A stretch of DNA of 64,000 nucleotides, taken from positions 124,001-188,000 of the forward strand of contig CAKUBG010000001.1 of the NCBI GenBank assembly GCA_934636825.1, in the 5' to 3' direction. Below, in pieces: positions 51,312 to 59,711 of the stretch. Position 1 is the stretch's first letter. Each line of letters opens with the position of its first letter. A model generated the notes under the pieces. The model saw only the letters and a program-made list of their open reading frames with translations, searched no databases and was not told where the DNA came from. This DNA comes from an uncultured bacterium. Its GTDB lineage: Bacteria; Vulcanimicrobiota; Xenobia; Xenobiales; Xenobiaceae. A program made the position numbers and the translations under genes.

Positions 51312-51812
51312 CTATTCAGTTTTTACCAATTTGCGAGCAATTAAAGGCTCTACTTTTTGCATAGATTCTTCATCCAAAGGCAAGAAAACTGAGTTGCGCA
51401 AACTTTTAAAGTAAGCGGAAAAAGAAGACGTTTTAGAAGCAGGGTGCATCTCCATCCACAGTACAAAGCCATTGCCTTGCCTTGAATAGGAGCGATAGTC
51501 GTCCCATTTAAAAACGGAAGGCTTGCCAAAGCGACTGACCACAATTTGTTCTTTGTCGAAAGTAAAAGTAGTAGGGAAGAAATAAGGTACTAAACCATGC
51601 AAAATAATACCTAGCAAAAGAGCAGGCACCAGCAAACCGCTCCAACCGGCTTTAGAACTGAACATAGAAAAAACCATCAGCAGTAAAAAAAGCACAATTA
51701 CCACAGTGAGCCAAGGGCGTTTTTTCGCAGGATGTTGCTTAATGGATAAAGGCAACGTCAATTCGGCTTGTTTAGCTTGGTTACGTTCGTTGCGACGATG
51801 TTTTTTACTCAA
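51312..51812 (-). CDS. Two-span membrane protein with PH-like C-terminus (array member 1)
   Basis: A 166-residue protein starting at TTG with GAGGAAAG upstream. A basic N-terminus precedes two spans (about 35-75). The C-terminal half opens with T-F-T-F-D-K-E-Q-I-V-V and contains F-K-W-D-D-Y-R-S-Y-S-R-Q-G-N-G-F-V-L-W, which parallels the K-x-F-x-S-F-S...C-I-x-L-W core of the other array members. This pattern resembles YcxB/DUF5673-like bacterial PH domains. It is the last gene of the array and abuts the MutL-like operon by 12 nt, so the two may be transcribed together. Function unknown. Confidence 0.75.
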   Translation of the reverse strand: MSKKHRRNERNQAKQAELTLPLSIKQHPAKKRPWLTVVIVLFLLLMVFSMFSSKAGWSGLLVPALLLGIILHGLVPYFFPTTFTFDKEQIVVSRFGKPSVFKWDDYRSYSRQGNGFVLWMEMHPASKTSSFSAYFKSLRNSVFLPLDEESMQKVEPLIARKLVKTE

Positions 51813-51940
51813 TTTTCTTTCCTCTAATCAATTGACACTCTCGAACAAAAAAAGCGCAGAGCGCCCTTTTCAGAATGAATCTACGTATACCTTTTATCGA
51901 CAAAACTGCAGTCCCCCCCGCATACTACAGTAATTGAAAC

Positions 51941-52711
51941 CTAGTCCTTCAGCTTATCTTCAGAATACAAAGGCAAAGAGACTCTTTCATTTAAGAATTT
52001 TATAGCAGTATCTAATTCATTTTTTTCGTCATAATATCCGGTATATCTTCCGCCATCGTGGCGCAGATAAATTTCTACACAGTCAAGCTGATTTTCTCTT
52101 AAATGGCAGGCTTTTTGACTTCCCGACTTCGGATCGTCGACCAACCAAAATTTAATAGATACATTGCCACGTTTTTGATGATGAATAATAGAATAGCTGC
52201 GGAAATTGCTCCAAGCCATCTCTTCTTCCGGAGAAGAGGCAAAAGGAGGATATTTTACTACCTTTTCTGGGATACTTTTTCTTCTACGCGAGCAGAAAAA
52301 AAATCTTAAGATACCTTCCCAGGTAGTCAGACCGCGACTACTGTAATCTCCGGGAATAACTACAGTTAAACCTTTATCAGTAAAGATGAGCGTCTGCTCC
52401 GTATCTTTCCAGTCCCCGAAGCTTAACCCCAAGGCCACACAAGCTACAAAAGCACAGATAGCTGCAACTAATTGCCAGGCTGTAAAAGTGTGGAAAATAA
52501 CATCCCAGCCTACTAAAGACGCATAACCGACAGAACCTGCAACTACAGACACTATTAAAATAGGCTTACAAAAATTAAAAAATTTAGTCCAACCTTTGCC
52601 GTAATATTGTTTATGATAAATAACCAAAGCCGAGTAAGGTGCTTCACCGGCTCGATCTCTGGTTCTATCTTCATACCTTTGGTTAAAGAGGTTGTTGATT
52701 TCTTGAAACAT
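51941..52711 (-). CDS. Two-span membrane protein with PH-like C-terminus (array member 2)
   Basis: A 256-residue protein with GGAGG 7 nt before the ATG. An acidic/Arg-rich N-terminus leads into two spans (about 45-70 and 78-98), then the T-L-I-F-T-D-K-G-L-T strand and a M-A-W-S-N-F-R-S-Y-S core equivalent to that of the array. It is the most diverged of the larger members and lacks the P-L-x-V-C-G motif of the others, ending instead in D-T-A-I-K-F-L-N-E-R. Function unknown. Confidence 0.72.
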   Translation of the reverse strand: MFQEINNLFNQRYEDRTRDRAGEAPYSALVIYHKQYYGKGWTKFFNFCKPILIVSVVAGSVGYASLVGWDVIFHTFTAWQLVAAICAFVACVALGLSFGDWKDTEQTLIFTDKGLTVVIPGDYSSRGLTTWEGILRFFFCSRRRKSIPEKVVKYPPFASSPEEEMAWSNFRSYSIIHHQKRGNVSIKFWLVDDPKSGSQKACHLRENQLDCVEIYLRHDGGRYTGYYDEKNELDTAIKFLNERVSLPLYSEDKLKD

Positions 52712-52720
52712 AGCTAGCCT

Positions 52721-53535
52721 CCACTAAAAAGTTAGTATTGTTCCAGCTCGTTTATTTGACCGGCGCAAACTTAATTACTGCTTGGAAGGCTAGTCCTAGC
52801 TATCTTTTGCCAAAACTTATATCGGCTGAACTTGCGGCAAACGCTGAGACAGAAAATCTTGCAAATCAGCCAGCTCGGACTTGGTTCCACAAACTTTTAA
52901 AGGACAACTCTGGCGAGCAAGCAGCCCCCAGGAGTCATAGCGCATAAGAATACGTATACCAAGCGTATATTGAGGCCTTTTATTACGCCATAATACTATG
53001 CAATCGTTGTAGCGGGAGAAACTTTTAAAATTATCCCAAGAGATATATTTTTTGTCGTCAATATAATCGATATCAAAAATTATATAGCTGGTATACCTGG
53101 TTTTTACAGTTACAGCTTTTATAAAATCTCCATTACCAATAAGCCAACTGTTGTAAGTTCCGCTGATGCCGTTATTGTTAAATATCAAAGTGTAGCCGCC
53201 GATCTTATTAACCAGCATATACGACGTCATTATCCAGCACAACATACAGCCAAAAGCGGACATAGAGAAATCATCCCACTTTTGCATAGGGTGAGCTAGC
53301 ATGTAAAGGTATTCGCCACTCATGCCCAACATTGCATAAATATATATACCGATAGAGTTGCAGACAATAAGAGAAAAAGCTAAACATATAAGTATAATTT
53401 CCATATTATTTTTAGATTTATACTTATAAGTAACAGTCACAGAATCAAGACTGTCAGCCTCTTGATAGAAACCGTCTTCCATCGCCGCTCCTTATTTTGA
53501 TTTTACTGACGATTGGTGCAAGTGCAAATTAGGAA
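52721..53535. repeat. Direct duplication, left copy
   Basis: This copy contains gene 52817-53482 with its flanks. The right copy lies exactly 841 nt further on, including the noncoding 3' flank beginning CCACTAAAAAGTTAGTA and the 5' flank ending near ATTTTACTGACGATTGGTG. Identity is clear in the flanks even though the coding parts have diverged. Confidence 0.85.
52817..53482 (-). CDS. Two-span membrane protein with PH-like C-terminus (array member 3, duplicate A)
   Basis: A 221-residue protein with AAGGAG upstream. The N-terminus shares the motif G-F-Y-Q-E and D-S-L-D-S-V-T-V with the next gene. Two spans (about 28-50 and 77-98) are followed by Y-T-L-I-F-N-N-N-G-I-S-G-T-Y, the core Y-I-S-W-D-N-F-K-S-F-S...C-I-V-L-W-R and a C-terminal P-L-K-V-C-G-T-K-S-E-L-A-D-L-Q-D-F-L. 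Tandem duplicate of the 53658-54323 gene, same length, no gaps, roughly 60% identical by eye. Function unknown. Confidence 0.8.
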   Translation of the reverse strand: MEDGFYQEADSLDSVTVTYKYKSKNNMEIILICLAFSLIVCNSIGIYIYAMLGMSGEYLYMLAHPMQKWDDFSMSAFGCMLCWIMTSYMLVNKIGGYTLIFNNNGISGTYNSWLIGNGDFIKAVTVKTRYTSYIIFDIDYIDDKKYISWDNFKSFSRYNDCIVLWRNKRPQYTLGIRILMRYDSWGLLARQSCPLKVCGTKSELADLQDFLSQRLPQVQPI

Positions 53536-53561
53536 CTACCTTTTTATCGACCAGCCAACAT

Positions 53562-54376
53562 CCACTAAAAAGTTAGTACTGTTCCATCTCGCTTATTTGA
53601 CTGGAACAAACTAAATTACTGCTGGGAAGGCTAAAACTAGCCATTTTTTGCCAAACCTTATAATGGCTCAACTTGCGGTAAACGCTGAGACAGAAAATAT
53701 TGCAAATCAGCCAGTTCAGATCTGGTGCCGCAAACTTTTAAAGGACAATATCCACTAGTAAGTAAGGTCCATGAATTATAACGCAAAAAAAAACGCATTC
53801 CGAATGTATCCTGGGGATGTTTAGTGCGCCATAGTATTATACAATCTTTATAGCTAGAAAAGCTTTTGAAACTATCTAAAGAGATGTATCTATTTCCTCC
53901 GACATAGTCAACATCAAAAATTGTATATCTTGTGTACTTATTTTTTACAGTTATAGCATCTATGAAATTTCCGTTGCTGATAACCCAATTTGAGTAAGTT
54001 CCAGTAATGCCGTTATTGTTGAAAACTAAACTACAACTACTGATCCCATTAGAAAGGAAAAAAAGAGAAACTAAAAAAGTAGCTAAGCAAAAACCGGCAT
54101 AGAACAAGAAATCATCCCATTTTTGAGTGGGGTGAATTATCATATAAAAGAACTCATCGAACATGCCCAGCATAGCGAAAATATACACATCCACAGTAGT
54201 ACAAATCAAAACGGAAAGAGATAAACACAAGAACATAAGCTCGAGCGTTTTTCCAGATTTATACTTACAATGTACAGTCACAGAATCAAGGCTATCAGAC
54301 TCTTGATAGAAACCGTTTTCCATAGCAACTCCTTACTTTGATTTTACTAGCGATTGGTGTAAGCACAAATTAAAAA
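53562..54376. repeat. Direct duplication, right copy
   Basis: Second copy of the 841-nt unit, holding gene 53658-54323. Copies differ mainly by substitutions, and the noncoding flanks remain alignable without gaps. Confidence 0.85.
53658..54323 (-). CDS. Two-span membrane protein with PH-like C-terminus (array member 4, duplicate B)
   Basis: The 221-residue sister of the previous gene, with AAGGAG before the ATG. The same order is conserved: G-F-Y-Q-E, D-S-L-D-S-V-T-V, two spans, L-V-F-N-N-N-G-I-T-G-T-Y, F-K-S-F-S...C-I-I-L-W-R, and P-L-K-V-C-G-T-R-S-E-L-A-D-L-Q. Differences cluster in the spans and the loop between them, whereas the PH-like half is more conserved, which hints at diversification of the membrane part. 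Function unknown. Confidence 0.8.
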   Translation of the reverse strand: MENGFYQESDSLDSVTVHCKYKSGKTLELMFLCLSLSVLICTTVDVYIFAMLGMFDEFFYMIIHPTQKWDDFLFYAGFCLATFLVSLFFLSNGISSCSLVFNNNGITGTYSNWVISNGNFIDAITVKNKYTRYTIFDVDYVGGNRYISLDSFKSFSSYKDCIILWRTKHPQDTFGMRFFLRYNSWTLLTSGYCPLKVCGTRSELADLQYFLSQRLPQVEPL

Positions 54377-55110
54377 ATGACCTTTAATCCAGCATAGTGA
54401 GTATGTACTTCAGGCAAACGCTCAGCCAAAAAGGCTCTCAATTTGCTCAATTCATTTATATTGTTGCAACAAACACGCAAAGGCGCCGTTTCATCATTTA
54501 AACTGAAGCCGGTTTGCACAGCCCACTGAGCAGCTCTTTTCTTAATTGGCGGATCGGATTCTCTCCATAACATTATGCAATCTTTATGGCAAGTAAAACT
54601 GTGAAAATTTTCCCAGGAGATATACTTAGTATCGGCAACTTCAGTTAAAGTAAATTGAGGCAGCAAAGAAGTTTCAGGGCCGTTGCGAAGATACCTAATA
54701 GGTTCTACCGCTTTATCTAAATCAAGCTTATCGAGCAACCAACTCTCAGCACTACCGCTTATACCATAGCAAGAGAACATTAAATAGTATTCTTTTACGA
54801 AACGAAACGGAGTCGGAAAGGGACAAATCATAACACAGAATATACAAGGTACGATCATCACTTTCATTAAGTAGATCAAATCTGTGTCTGCAGGCCAACC
54901 GTCCATAATGTTCCAACCGATGGCAGCAAAGGGTATAAGTATAACACCTACTAAAAACTTGAAGGCGATAATCGCCGCTATCCCCTTTAAGGAGAACTCG
55001 TAATTTATATCTACAAATGGCTTTGCCTCTTGAGAATTGTCGGAAAAGTCACTGCCGAGAAATTCATCATTATCCAAAGAGTCGTAATGATAACCAGAAT
55101 TGTTGCTCAT
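54370..55110 (-). CDS. Two-span membrane protein with PH-like C-terminus (array member 5)
   Basis: A 246-residue protein starting with an acidic Asp/Ser-rich N-terminus (Y-D-S-L-D-N-D-E-F), similar in placement to D-S-L-D-S in members 3 and 4. Two spans near 45-70 and 82-105 precede Y-L-M-F-S-C-Y-G-I-S-G-S, Y-I-S-W-E-N-F-H-S-F-T...C-I-M-L-W-R and P-L-R-V-C-C-N-N-I-N-E-L-S-K-L-R-A-F-L. A ribosome site AGGAG is close to the ATG. Function unknown. Confidence 0.78.
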   Translation of the reverse strand: MSNNSGYHYDSLDNDEFLGSDFSDNSQEAKPFVDINYEFSLKGIAAIIAFKFLVGVILIPFAAIGWNIMDGWPADTDLIYLMKVMIVPCIFCVMICPFPTPFRFVKEYYLMFSCYGISGSAESWLLDKLDLDKAVEPIRYLRNGPETSLLPQFTLTEVADTKYISWENFHSFTCHKDCIMLWRESDPPIKKRAAQWAVQTGFSLNDETAPLRVCCNNINELSKLRAFLAERLPEVHTHYAGLKVIF

Positions 55111-55207
55111 GACCTTTGCGCTCCTTAGAGAGATTCATCGTCAAGATAAAATACCTCAACAGCCTATTTTTTCGGCAGTTTCAGTTAAGTTCTTGCCTCA
55201 GTTTCTA

Positions 55208-56257
55208 TTAAAGAATAGCTTTCTCTCCAGGCAAAAAATTGTGGCAACAAGGCATAATTCGGTTCAGCATGTGCTTAAGCTCGGACAGTTCAGCAGGTGT
55301 ACCTAAAATTCTCAGTGGATACTGATTGAGACAAATATTCCAGCCAAACTTTACGTACAATTTAGCCAAAATACCGGCTTTCATTCGTTCTTTTTGCCAC
55401 AGTACAAGACAATTGCGATGTACAGAAAAGCACTTAAAATTCTTCCATTTTATACAATTAGGTTGAGACTCAGTATTTACATCGTAATAACGTTTAATAA
55501 TACGTTTGGCGTTTTCGCTTTTATCAGCATAATAGTCGATTACATTCTGAGCTCCTTCAAAAGCATTGTAGACCTCGCCACTAATGCCTGATTTATTGAA
55601 GGTTAAGCATGAGCCATTCCAAGTGAATAGAGTTTTAACAAACGGAACTATAGATAATGGTACAGCCAAAACCAAGACAGGCAAAACAAAGAAATTGTCC
55701 CACCCAGGGGCGCACATATCGCGCATAAGGCTATCAAAACCATCCATCATACCGATTACCAAGCCAAATACGACAGCCGAAAAAACAAACGCAGAGCCGA
55801 CACAAAGCAGTAAACGTATCGCCACCCGTTTGGAAGAAACTTTATCAGTAATAGTTAGAGTGCCAACTTTAGATAGGCGATGTTGCAATTCTGCTTCAAA
55901 TTTTTGATCTTTTTCGGCTTGCAATTTTTTTTCGGCTCGTTGCCGACAGTTATCACAAGTAAAAAGAGAATAAGAGGCGACACAGCAAGCAATCAGAACT
56001 ATCATATAAAATGCCCCCATAGGGTTATCTTTGCCAGCGGTAGCGCAACCGGCTTTAAAAGCCCAGGGTATAGCAAAAATATCCACTAAGAGCATGAGTC
56101 CACGCAAACAATAGAGCCAAGTGTCGCTGAATAAAAGCTTTTCCATATCTATAAGATGTTCCAGCTTTTCAGCGTCACTAAGCCCCTCAAAAGGATCGCT
56201 GCCGTCGTCTTGTCGCTCGAGTTCTTCTAACTCAGCATCATGGAAGTAATCACTCAT
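55208..56257 (-). CDS. Four-span membrane protein with PH-like C-terminus (array member 6)
   Basis: I start at the ATG 56257 because a perfect AAGGAGGT ends 7 nt upstream; a further ATG at 56293 overlaps the previous gene's stop. The 349-residue product has an acidic N-terminus (D-A-E-L-E-E-L-E-R-Q-D-D), a first pair of spans, a cytoplasmic linker, a second pair, then C-L-T-F-N-K-S-G-I-S-G-E, K-W-K-N-F-K-C-F-S...C-L-V-L-W and P-L-R-I-L-G-T-P-A-E-L-S-E-L-K. This looks like a two-span module added to the array protein. Function unknown. Confidence 0.78.
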   Translation of the reverse strand: MSDYFHDAELEELERQDDGSDPFEGLSDAEKLEHLIDMEKLLFSDTWLYCLRGLMLLVDIFAIPWAFKAGCATAGKDNPMGAFYMIVLIACCVASYSLFTCDNCRQRAEKKLQAEKDQKFEAELQHRLSKVGTLTITDKVSSKRVAIRLLLCVGSAFVFSAVVFGLVIGMMDGFDSLMRDMCAPGWDNFFVLPVLVLAVPLSIVPFVKTLFTWNGSCLTFNKSGISGEVYNAFEGAQNVIDYYADKSENAKRIIKRYYDVNTESQPNCIKWKNFKCFSVHRNCLVLWQKERMKAGILAKLYVKFGWNICLNQYPLRILGTPAELSELKHMLNRIMPCCHNFLPGEKAIL

Positions 56258-56289
56258 ATAACCGACCTCCTTCTTAGTTCGCTTCAAGC

Positions 56290-57450
56290 TCAAATAATAG
56301 CCCGATAATCCTCACCAAATGCAGGTAAACAAGGCATAAAGCCAGATAAAAAGGTCTTAAGTTCTCTTATTTCATCTTCTGAGCCGCAAATCCTTAAGGG
56401 CCTAGGATCGGCTTCTTGCGCAATGCCTAAGTAAAGATCGAATTCTATCAGCATGATCTCCCTGAAATTAAGTTGAGGCTGAGAACTTTTCCATAGTACT
56501 ATGCAATTTTTATGATAAGAAAAGCACATAAAATTTTCCCATACTACACAATCGCCACAACTTCTAATTAAATCGGAGTATGTAGCTTCATTGGGAGAAG
56601 GCGTTTCATAGACAGCAATAAAAGGTTTCTCTACATGGCCACAATAGTAACATTTGCCATTGATGCCTTGTCTATCGAAAATCAGAGAATAGCCTATAAC
56701 GGTATTTTGCCAACTGACTCCTACAAAAGCTATTATCAACAGTAGCAATATGGGCAGAAAGAAAGGTACACTGCTCAAAAATTCCTGGGCAAATTCCGCA
56801 CTGAGAGACAGAATCATCAAATAGACAAAGCTCAAAATTCCGCCTACAGCTATTACGGAAGCAGCAGCATAAACAACTGCAAAAAATAAAAAACGCTTGG
56901 GATTTTGAAAATTTAGGGTCAGCGACTCTCGAGAAAAAGCGCTGTTTTCATACGATAAAGTTTCGCGAACATGACCATCTTTATATCTCTGAGCGGTTTG
57001 GGCCCTTTCTGAAGCTGTTTTGGCTGAGAAAACAACATTCAAAAAAACGATAATCAGCAAAGCGAATAAAAATGATCCGATAAGGGGAAGAATGTCGTCG
57101 TCGCGCCAAGTGCTGAAAAAATTTGCATATATAAAGTAAATGCCAAAAGCAGCAGCCATAAAAACAGTTAGGCCACGCAACGCATAGATAAAAGTATCGC
57201 CTAAGCTTTCAATTTTGCGAACCAGCTGTCCAAGCAACCGACAAATTTCGGCAAAGGTGCCAGTGCGATTGTAAGCGATCGTGTCAAAGAAGGAGCTGCC
57301 AGAAGAAAGCATATCCAAGTCTTCTGCAGAAAAATTAGAATTGTTTACTTCAGATTGAGCGCTGCCCATTCTGCCAAACGAAGGCTCACTTCTTTCCCCT
57401 AACCTTCCATGCGCAGAATCCGAAGTTCTGTATCGAGTGTCGTTGGCCAT
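56290..57450 (-). CDS. Four-span membrane protein with PH-like C-terminus (array member 7)
   Basis: A 386-residue protein started at the ATG 57450 (GGAG 9 nt upstream; a TTG three codons earlier is the only alternative). A polar N-terminus of about 80 residues is followed by two spans, a linker, two more spans, Y-S-L-I-F-D-R-Q-G-I-N-G, V-W-E-N-F-M-C-F-S-Y-H...C-I-V-L-W-K and P-L-R-I-C-G-S-E-D-E-I-R-E-L-K-T-F-L. Its architecture matches member 6, and member 6 follows 32 nt later. It is the first gene of the array, 58 nt after the DUF6754 module. Function unknown. Confidence 0.8.
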   Translation of the reverse strand: MANDTRYRTSDSAHGRLGERSEPSFGRMGSAQSEVNNSNFSAEDLDMLSSGSSFFDTIAYNRTGTFAEICRLLGQLVRKIESLGDTFIYALRGLTVFMAAAFGIYFIYANFFSTWRDDDILPLIGSFLFALLIIVFLNVVFSAKTASERAQTAQRYKDGHVRETLSYENSAFSRESLTLNFQNPKRFLFFAVVYAAASVIAVGGILSFVYLMILSLSAEFAQEFLSSVPFFLPILLLLIIAFVGVSWQNTVIGYSLIFDRQGINGKCYYCGHVEKPFIAVYETPSPNEATYSDLIRSCGDCVVWENFMCFSYHKNCIVLWKSSQPQLNFREIMLIEFDLYLGIAQEADPRPLRICGSEDEIRELKTFLSGFMPCLPAFGEDYRAII

Positions 57451-57508
57451 AATATGCAACTCCTCTCCTACACTGCTGGTATATTTTTTACAGAGCGTAT
57501 CTTTGCTA

Positions 57509-58156
57509 TCAACTAAAAAAGCGCACAGTGGCTTGCCAAACGTCTTGAATGTACATAACTCTGCCTATAAGCAGAGAGATTCTGGCCATTACAGTATATC
57601 CGAAAGCCGCTCCAAAAGAAATCATCAAAACGCCTATGCCAAATTGAGCTGTTTTGCCCCAAAGCGTTCCTTTATGCTCTTTGGAGAAATAAAAATACAT
57701 CAGGCCACTCAAAACGCCGGTTACAACGATTAAATTTATGAAAAGCGTCTTCCAACTATCGCATCCCCAAAGAGGCACAATAGTAGCTTCCAATTGGCGC
57801 AAGACCTGAGCTTCCATGGTGTAGACGATGTTGTAACCGGCAAAAATACCGACCATAAAAGCCAGCGGCCAGCGACTCAACCAGGCATATTTAGGACAAA
57901 CACGCGCCAAAAGCATGAGACTCAGCGCAGCAGCGATAAGATAACGCCAATCACCAGCTTGCAATTTTAAAATTAAGTTAGGATAGATGACTTGCCAATA
58001 GCCTATACACATCCAATAGCCGGCCGACACACCCACAAAAATATGCTCGGCCAACTTGTAAAAAGGATTGTCTTTGTAAAGAAAGCTAAATATAAACATA
58101 GTCAGGCAAACGCCTATCCACATTCCCACCATATCGCTTAAAGAATGAGCTTCCAT
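57509..58156 (-). CDS. Polytopic membrane protein of the DUF6754 module (A)
   Basis: A 215-residue integral membrane protein. The ATG at 58156 (GAGG about 11 nt upstream) is preferred over an earlier open start that would overlap the neighbouring gene. About six or seven spans run through the whole length, and E-H-I-F-V-G-V-S-A-G-Y, R-W-P-L-A-F-M-V-G and a C-terminal G-A-A-F-G-Y-T-V-M-A-R are characteristic sequences. It lies 16 nt after the 279-residue gene, in an operon with DUF6754. I recall similar small membrane proteins next to DUF6754 in other phyla, but not a function. Confidence 0.8.
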   Translation of the reverse strand: MEAHSLSDMVGMWIGVCLTMFIFSFLYKDNPFYKLAEHIFVGVSAGYWMCIGYWQVIYPNLILKLQAGDWRYLIAAALSLMLLARVCPKYAWLSRWPLAFMVGIFAGYNIVYTMEAQVLRQLEATIVPLWGCDSWKTLFINLIVVTGVLSGLMYFYFSKEHKGTLWGKTAQFGIGVLMISFGAAFGYTVMARISLLIGRVMYIQDVWQATVRFFS

Positions 58157-58172
58157 ATGTTTTTCAGCCTCT

Positions 58173-59012
58173 CTACAATTTTTTACCGTTATTTTTGTTA
58201 GCCCAACGCTCGGCAAAATAAATAACGTTGGCCAAAAGGATCAAAAAGGCCACAAAGAAGTGGGCGACCGACTGAGCGTCGATCCCTCGGGTGGCCTGGC
58301 CGCCTTTTAAGCCTACCAAAACTTCATATTCACTGGCCCCACGCAAACCGCCCAAAAGGCCAATTACCTGACCGGAATTTAAAAATGGATAAGCTTCCGG
58401 GGTAGTTACAGCGGTGGTACCAGAAAGCAAAGGACGATGATACTGCCCCACCACCACACGCACAAATTCAGCTAAGCCAGGCTTACCCATAGACCAATCA
58501 CACACCAAAGCAAAACTAGCCCAGCCTTTAACTTCTTGCATAATAGGCAAACTATCAGTAGGACGACCAGCTAAATCGGCCGGAAACATAGAGCTAAAAC
58601 TTTCACCCATAGCTCTAAGCACAACCTCGCCGCCGTTTTTGTAGCCTAAATTTACATAATCAACTCCGTCTTGAGCGTTGTATTGAGGAGCGACTTGTTG
58701 CAAAGCTTCTCTAGCAAAAAGGCTACCCTCCGGCCACAAGGCGATACAGACAACTTTGCATTGACGTCGAAAAAGATGGTGCAACATAGCCACAGCCATG
58801 GGATGGCACTCAACTTTGGTGCCCGGCCCATAGTCGAACGACAAACAAACATAAGAACCTTCGGGCAATTGCTCTACTGTATCATAGAACTTTCTGCTTA
58901 AGGGACTGGGCTCAACGGGAAGTTCCGGAGGCCAAAGCAAAGGTATAACTACAGACAGCGCCAAGGCTAAAAATATCCAACGCCTGTCCAAATTGGCTAA
59001 TTTGGCTAACAT
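58173..59012 (-). CDS. Membrane-anchored alpha/beta protein of the DUF6754 module (B)
   Basis: A 279-residue protein with an N-terminal span (about 12-30) and a C-terminal span (about 245-265), so the middle sits on one side of the membrane. The middle is alpha/beta with G-S-Y-V-C-L-S-F-D-Y-G-P-G-T, H-P-M-A-V-A-M-L-H-H-L-F and V-Y-V-N-L-G-Y-K-N-G-G-E-like runs, a Rossmann-like arrangement without an obvious catalytic site. Its ATG overlaps the stop codon of the 220-residue gene (TAATG), showing translational coupling. Function unknown. Confidence 0.8.
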   Translation of the reverse strand: MLAKLANLDRRWIFLALALSVVIPLLWPPELPVEPSPLSRKFYDTVEQLPEGSYVCLSFDYGPGTKVECHPMAVAMLHHLFRRQCKVVCIALWPEGSLFAREALQQVAPQYNAQDGVDYVNLGYKNGGEVVLRAMGESFSSMFPADLAGRPTDSLPIMQEVKGWASFALVCDWSMGKPGLAEFVRVVVGQYHRPLLSGTTAVTTPEAYPFLNSGQVIGLLGGLRGASEYEVLVGLKGGQATRGIDAQSVAHFFVAFLILLANVIYFAERWANKNNGKKL

Positions 59013-59674
59013 TAGTCGGAGCCTCCCAAATAAGAGCGTTCAATACCCAAGAGTATTTTTAAAGATACGGAGATTAAACCAACCGAAGCTCCCAAAAGGA
59101 TAGCCCTTTGGCCGGCCGCATTAAATGCTCCCATCAACCAATCTTCAATAAATTTGGCAATATCATACTGTCCAACGACAGGTAAAGCATGCCATAAGTG
59201 TTCTCCCAAAGGCACTCTAAAAAGCATAACAATAAAAGCTGTTACCAAAAGCAATGTAGCTTCCCAAGATCTGGCTCTGAAGGCTCTGAAGGAAGCCGAA
59301 GCTATATAAAAAGCCAGTAAACTGTAAGTAGCTGCCGACAAAGGAGTAAAAATATTATCAAAGATCCAACTAAAGGCCGTTCCTTCATCAGTAGGCAACT
59401 TACCTTGAGGAGCTAAGAATAATCCACAAACTAAAGTTATAGCCAACGAAACAAGCAATACCAAGTTGTAGCCCCAGCCGGGAGTTTGGCTGAGTATTTT
59501 TTTGCCGTTAACGGCAAAAAGGCTCAAAGCGCCCAACACAAAAGCAAAGGTCAAAATGATATTGTAAAAATCATTAAACAGATCGCCTAACCAATTGAGC
59601 GGATAAGTATAGAATTGTACTATCATAACCAAACCGGCTATGGAAGTGATCAGCAAGGGAATCTCACGCTTCAT
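59012..59674 (-). CDS. Polytopic membrane protein of the DUF6754 module (C)
   Basis: A 220-residue protein with about six spans, a GAGG before the ATG, and a conserved C-terminal R-A-I-L-L-G-A-S-V-G-L-I-S-V-S-L-K-I-L. It is coupled to the following gene by TAATG overlap and preceded at 37 nt by the DUF6754 gene. As with A and B it probably forms a complex in the inner membrane. Function unknown. Confidence 0.8.
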   Translation of the reverse strand: MKREIPLLITSIAGLVMIVQFYTYPLNWLGDLFNDFYNIILTFAFVLGALSLFAVNGKKILSQTPGWGYNLVLLVSLAITLVCGLFLAPQGKLPTDEGTAFSWIFDNIFTPLSAATYSLLAFYIASASFRAFRARSWEATLLLVTAFIVMLFRVPLGEHLWHALPVVGQYDIAKFIEDWLMGAFNAAGQRAILLGASVGLISVSLKILLGIERSYLGGSD

Positions 59675-59711
59675 GATTTAACCTCTGCACATAAGCAACT
59701 GAAAAACGAAA

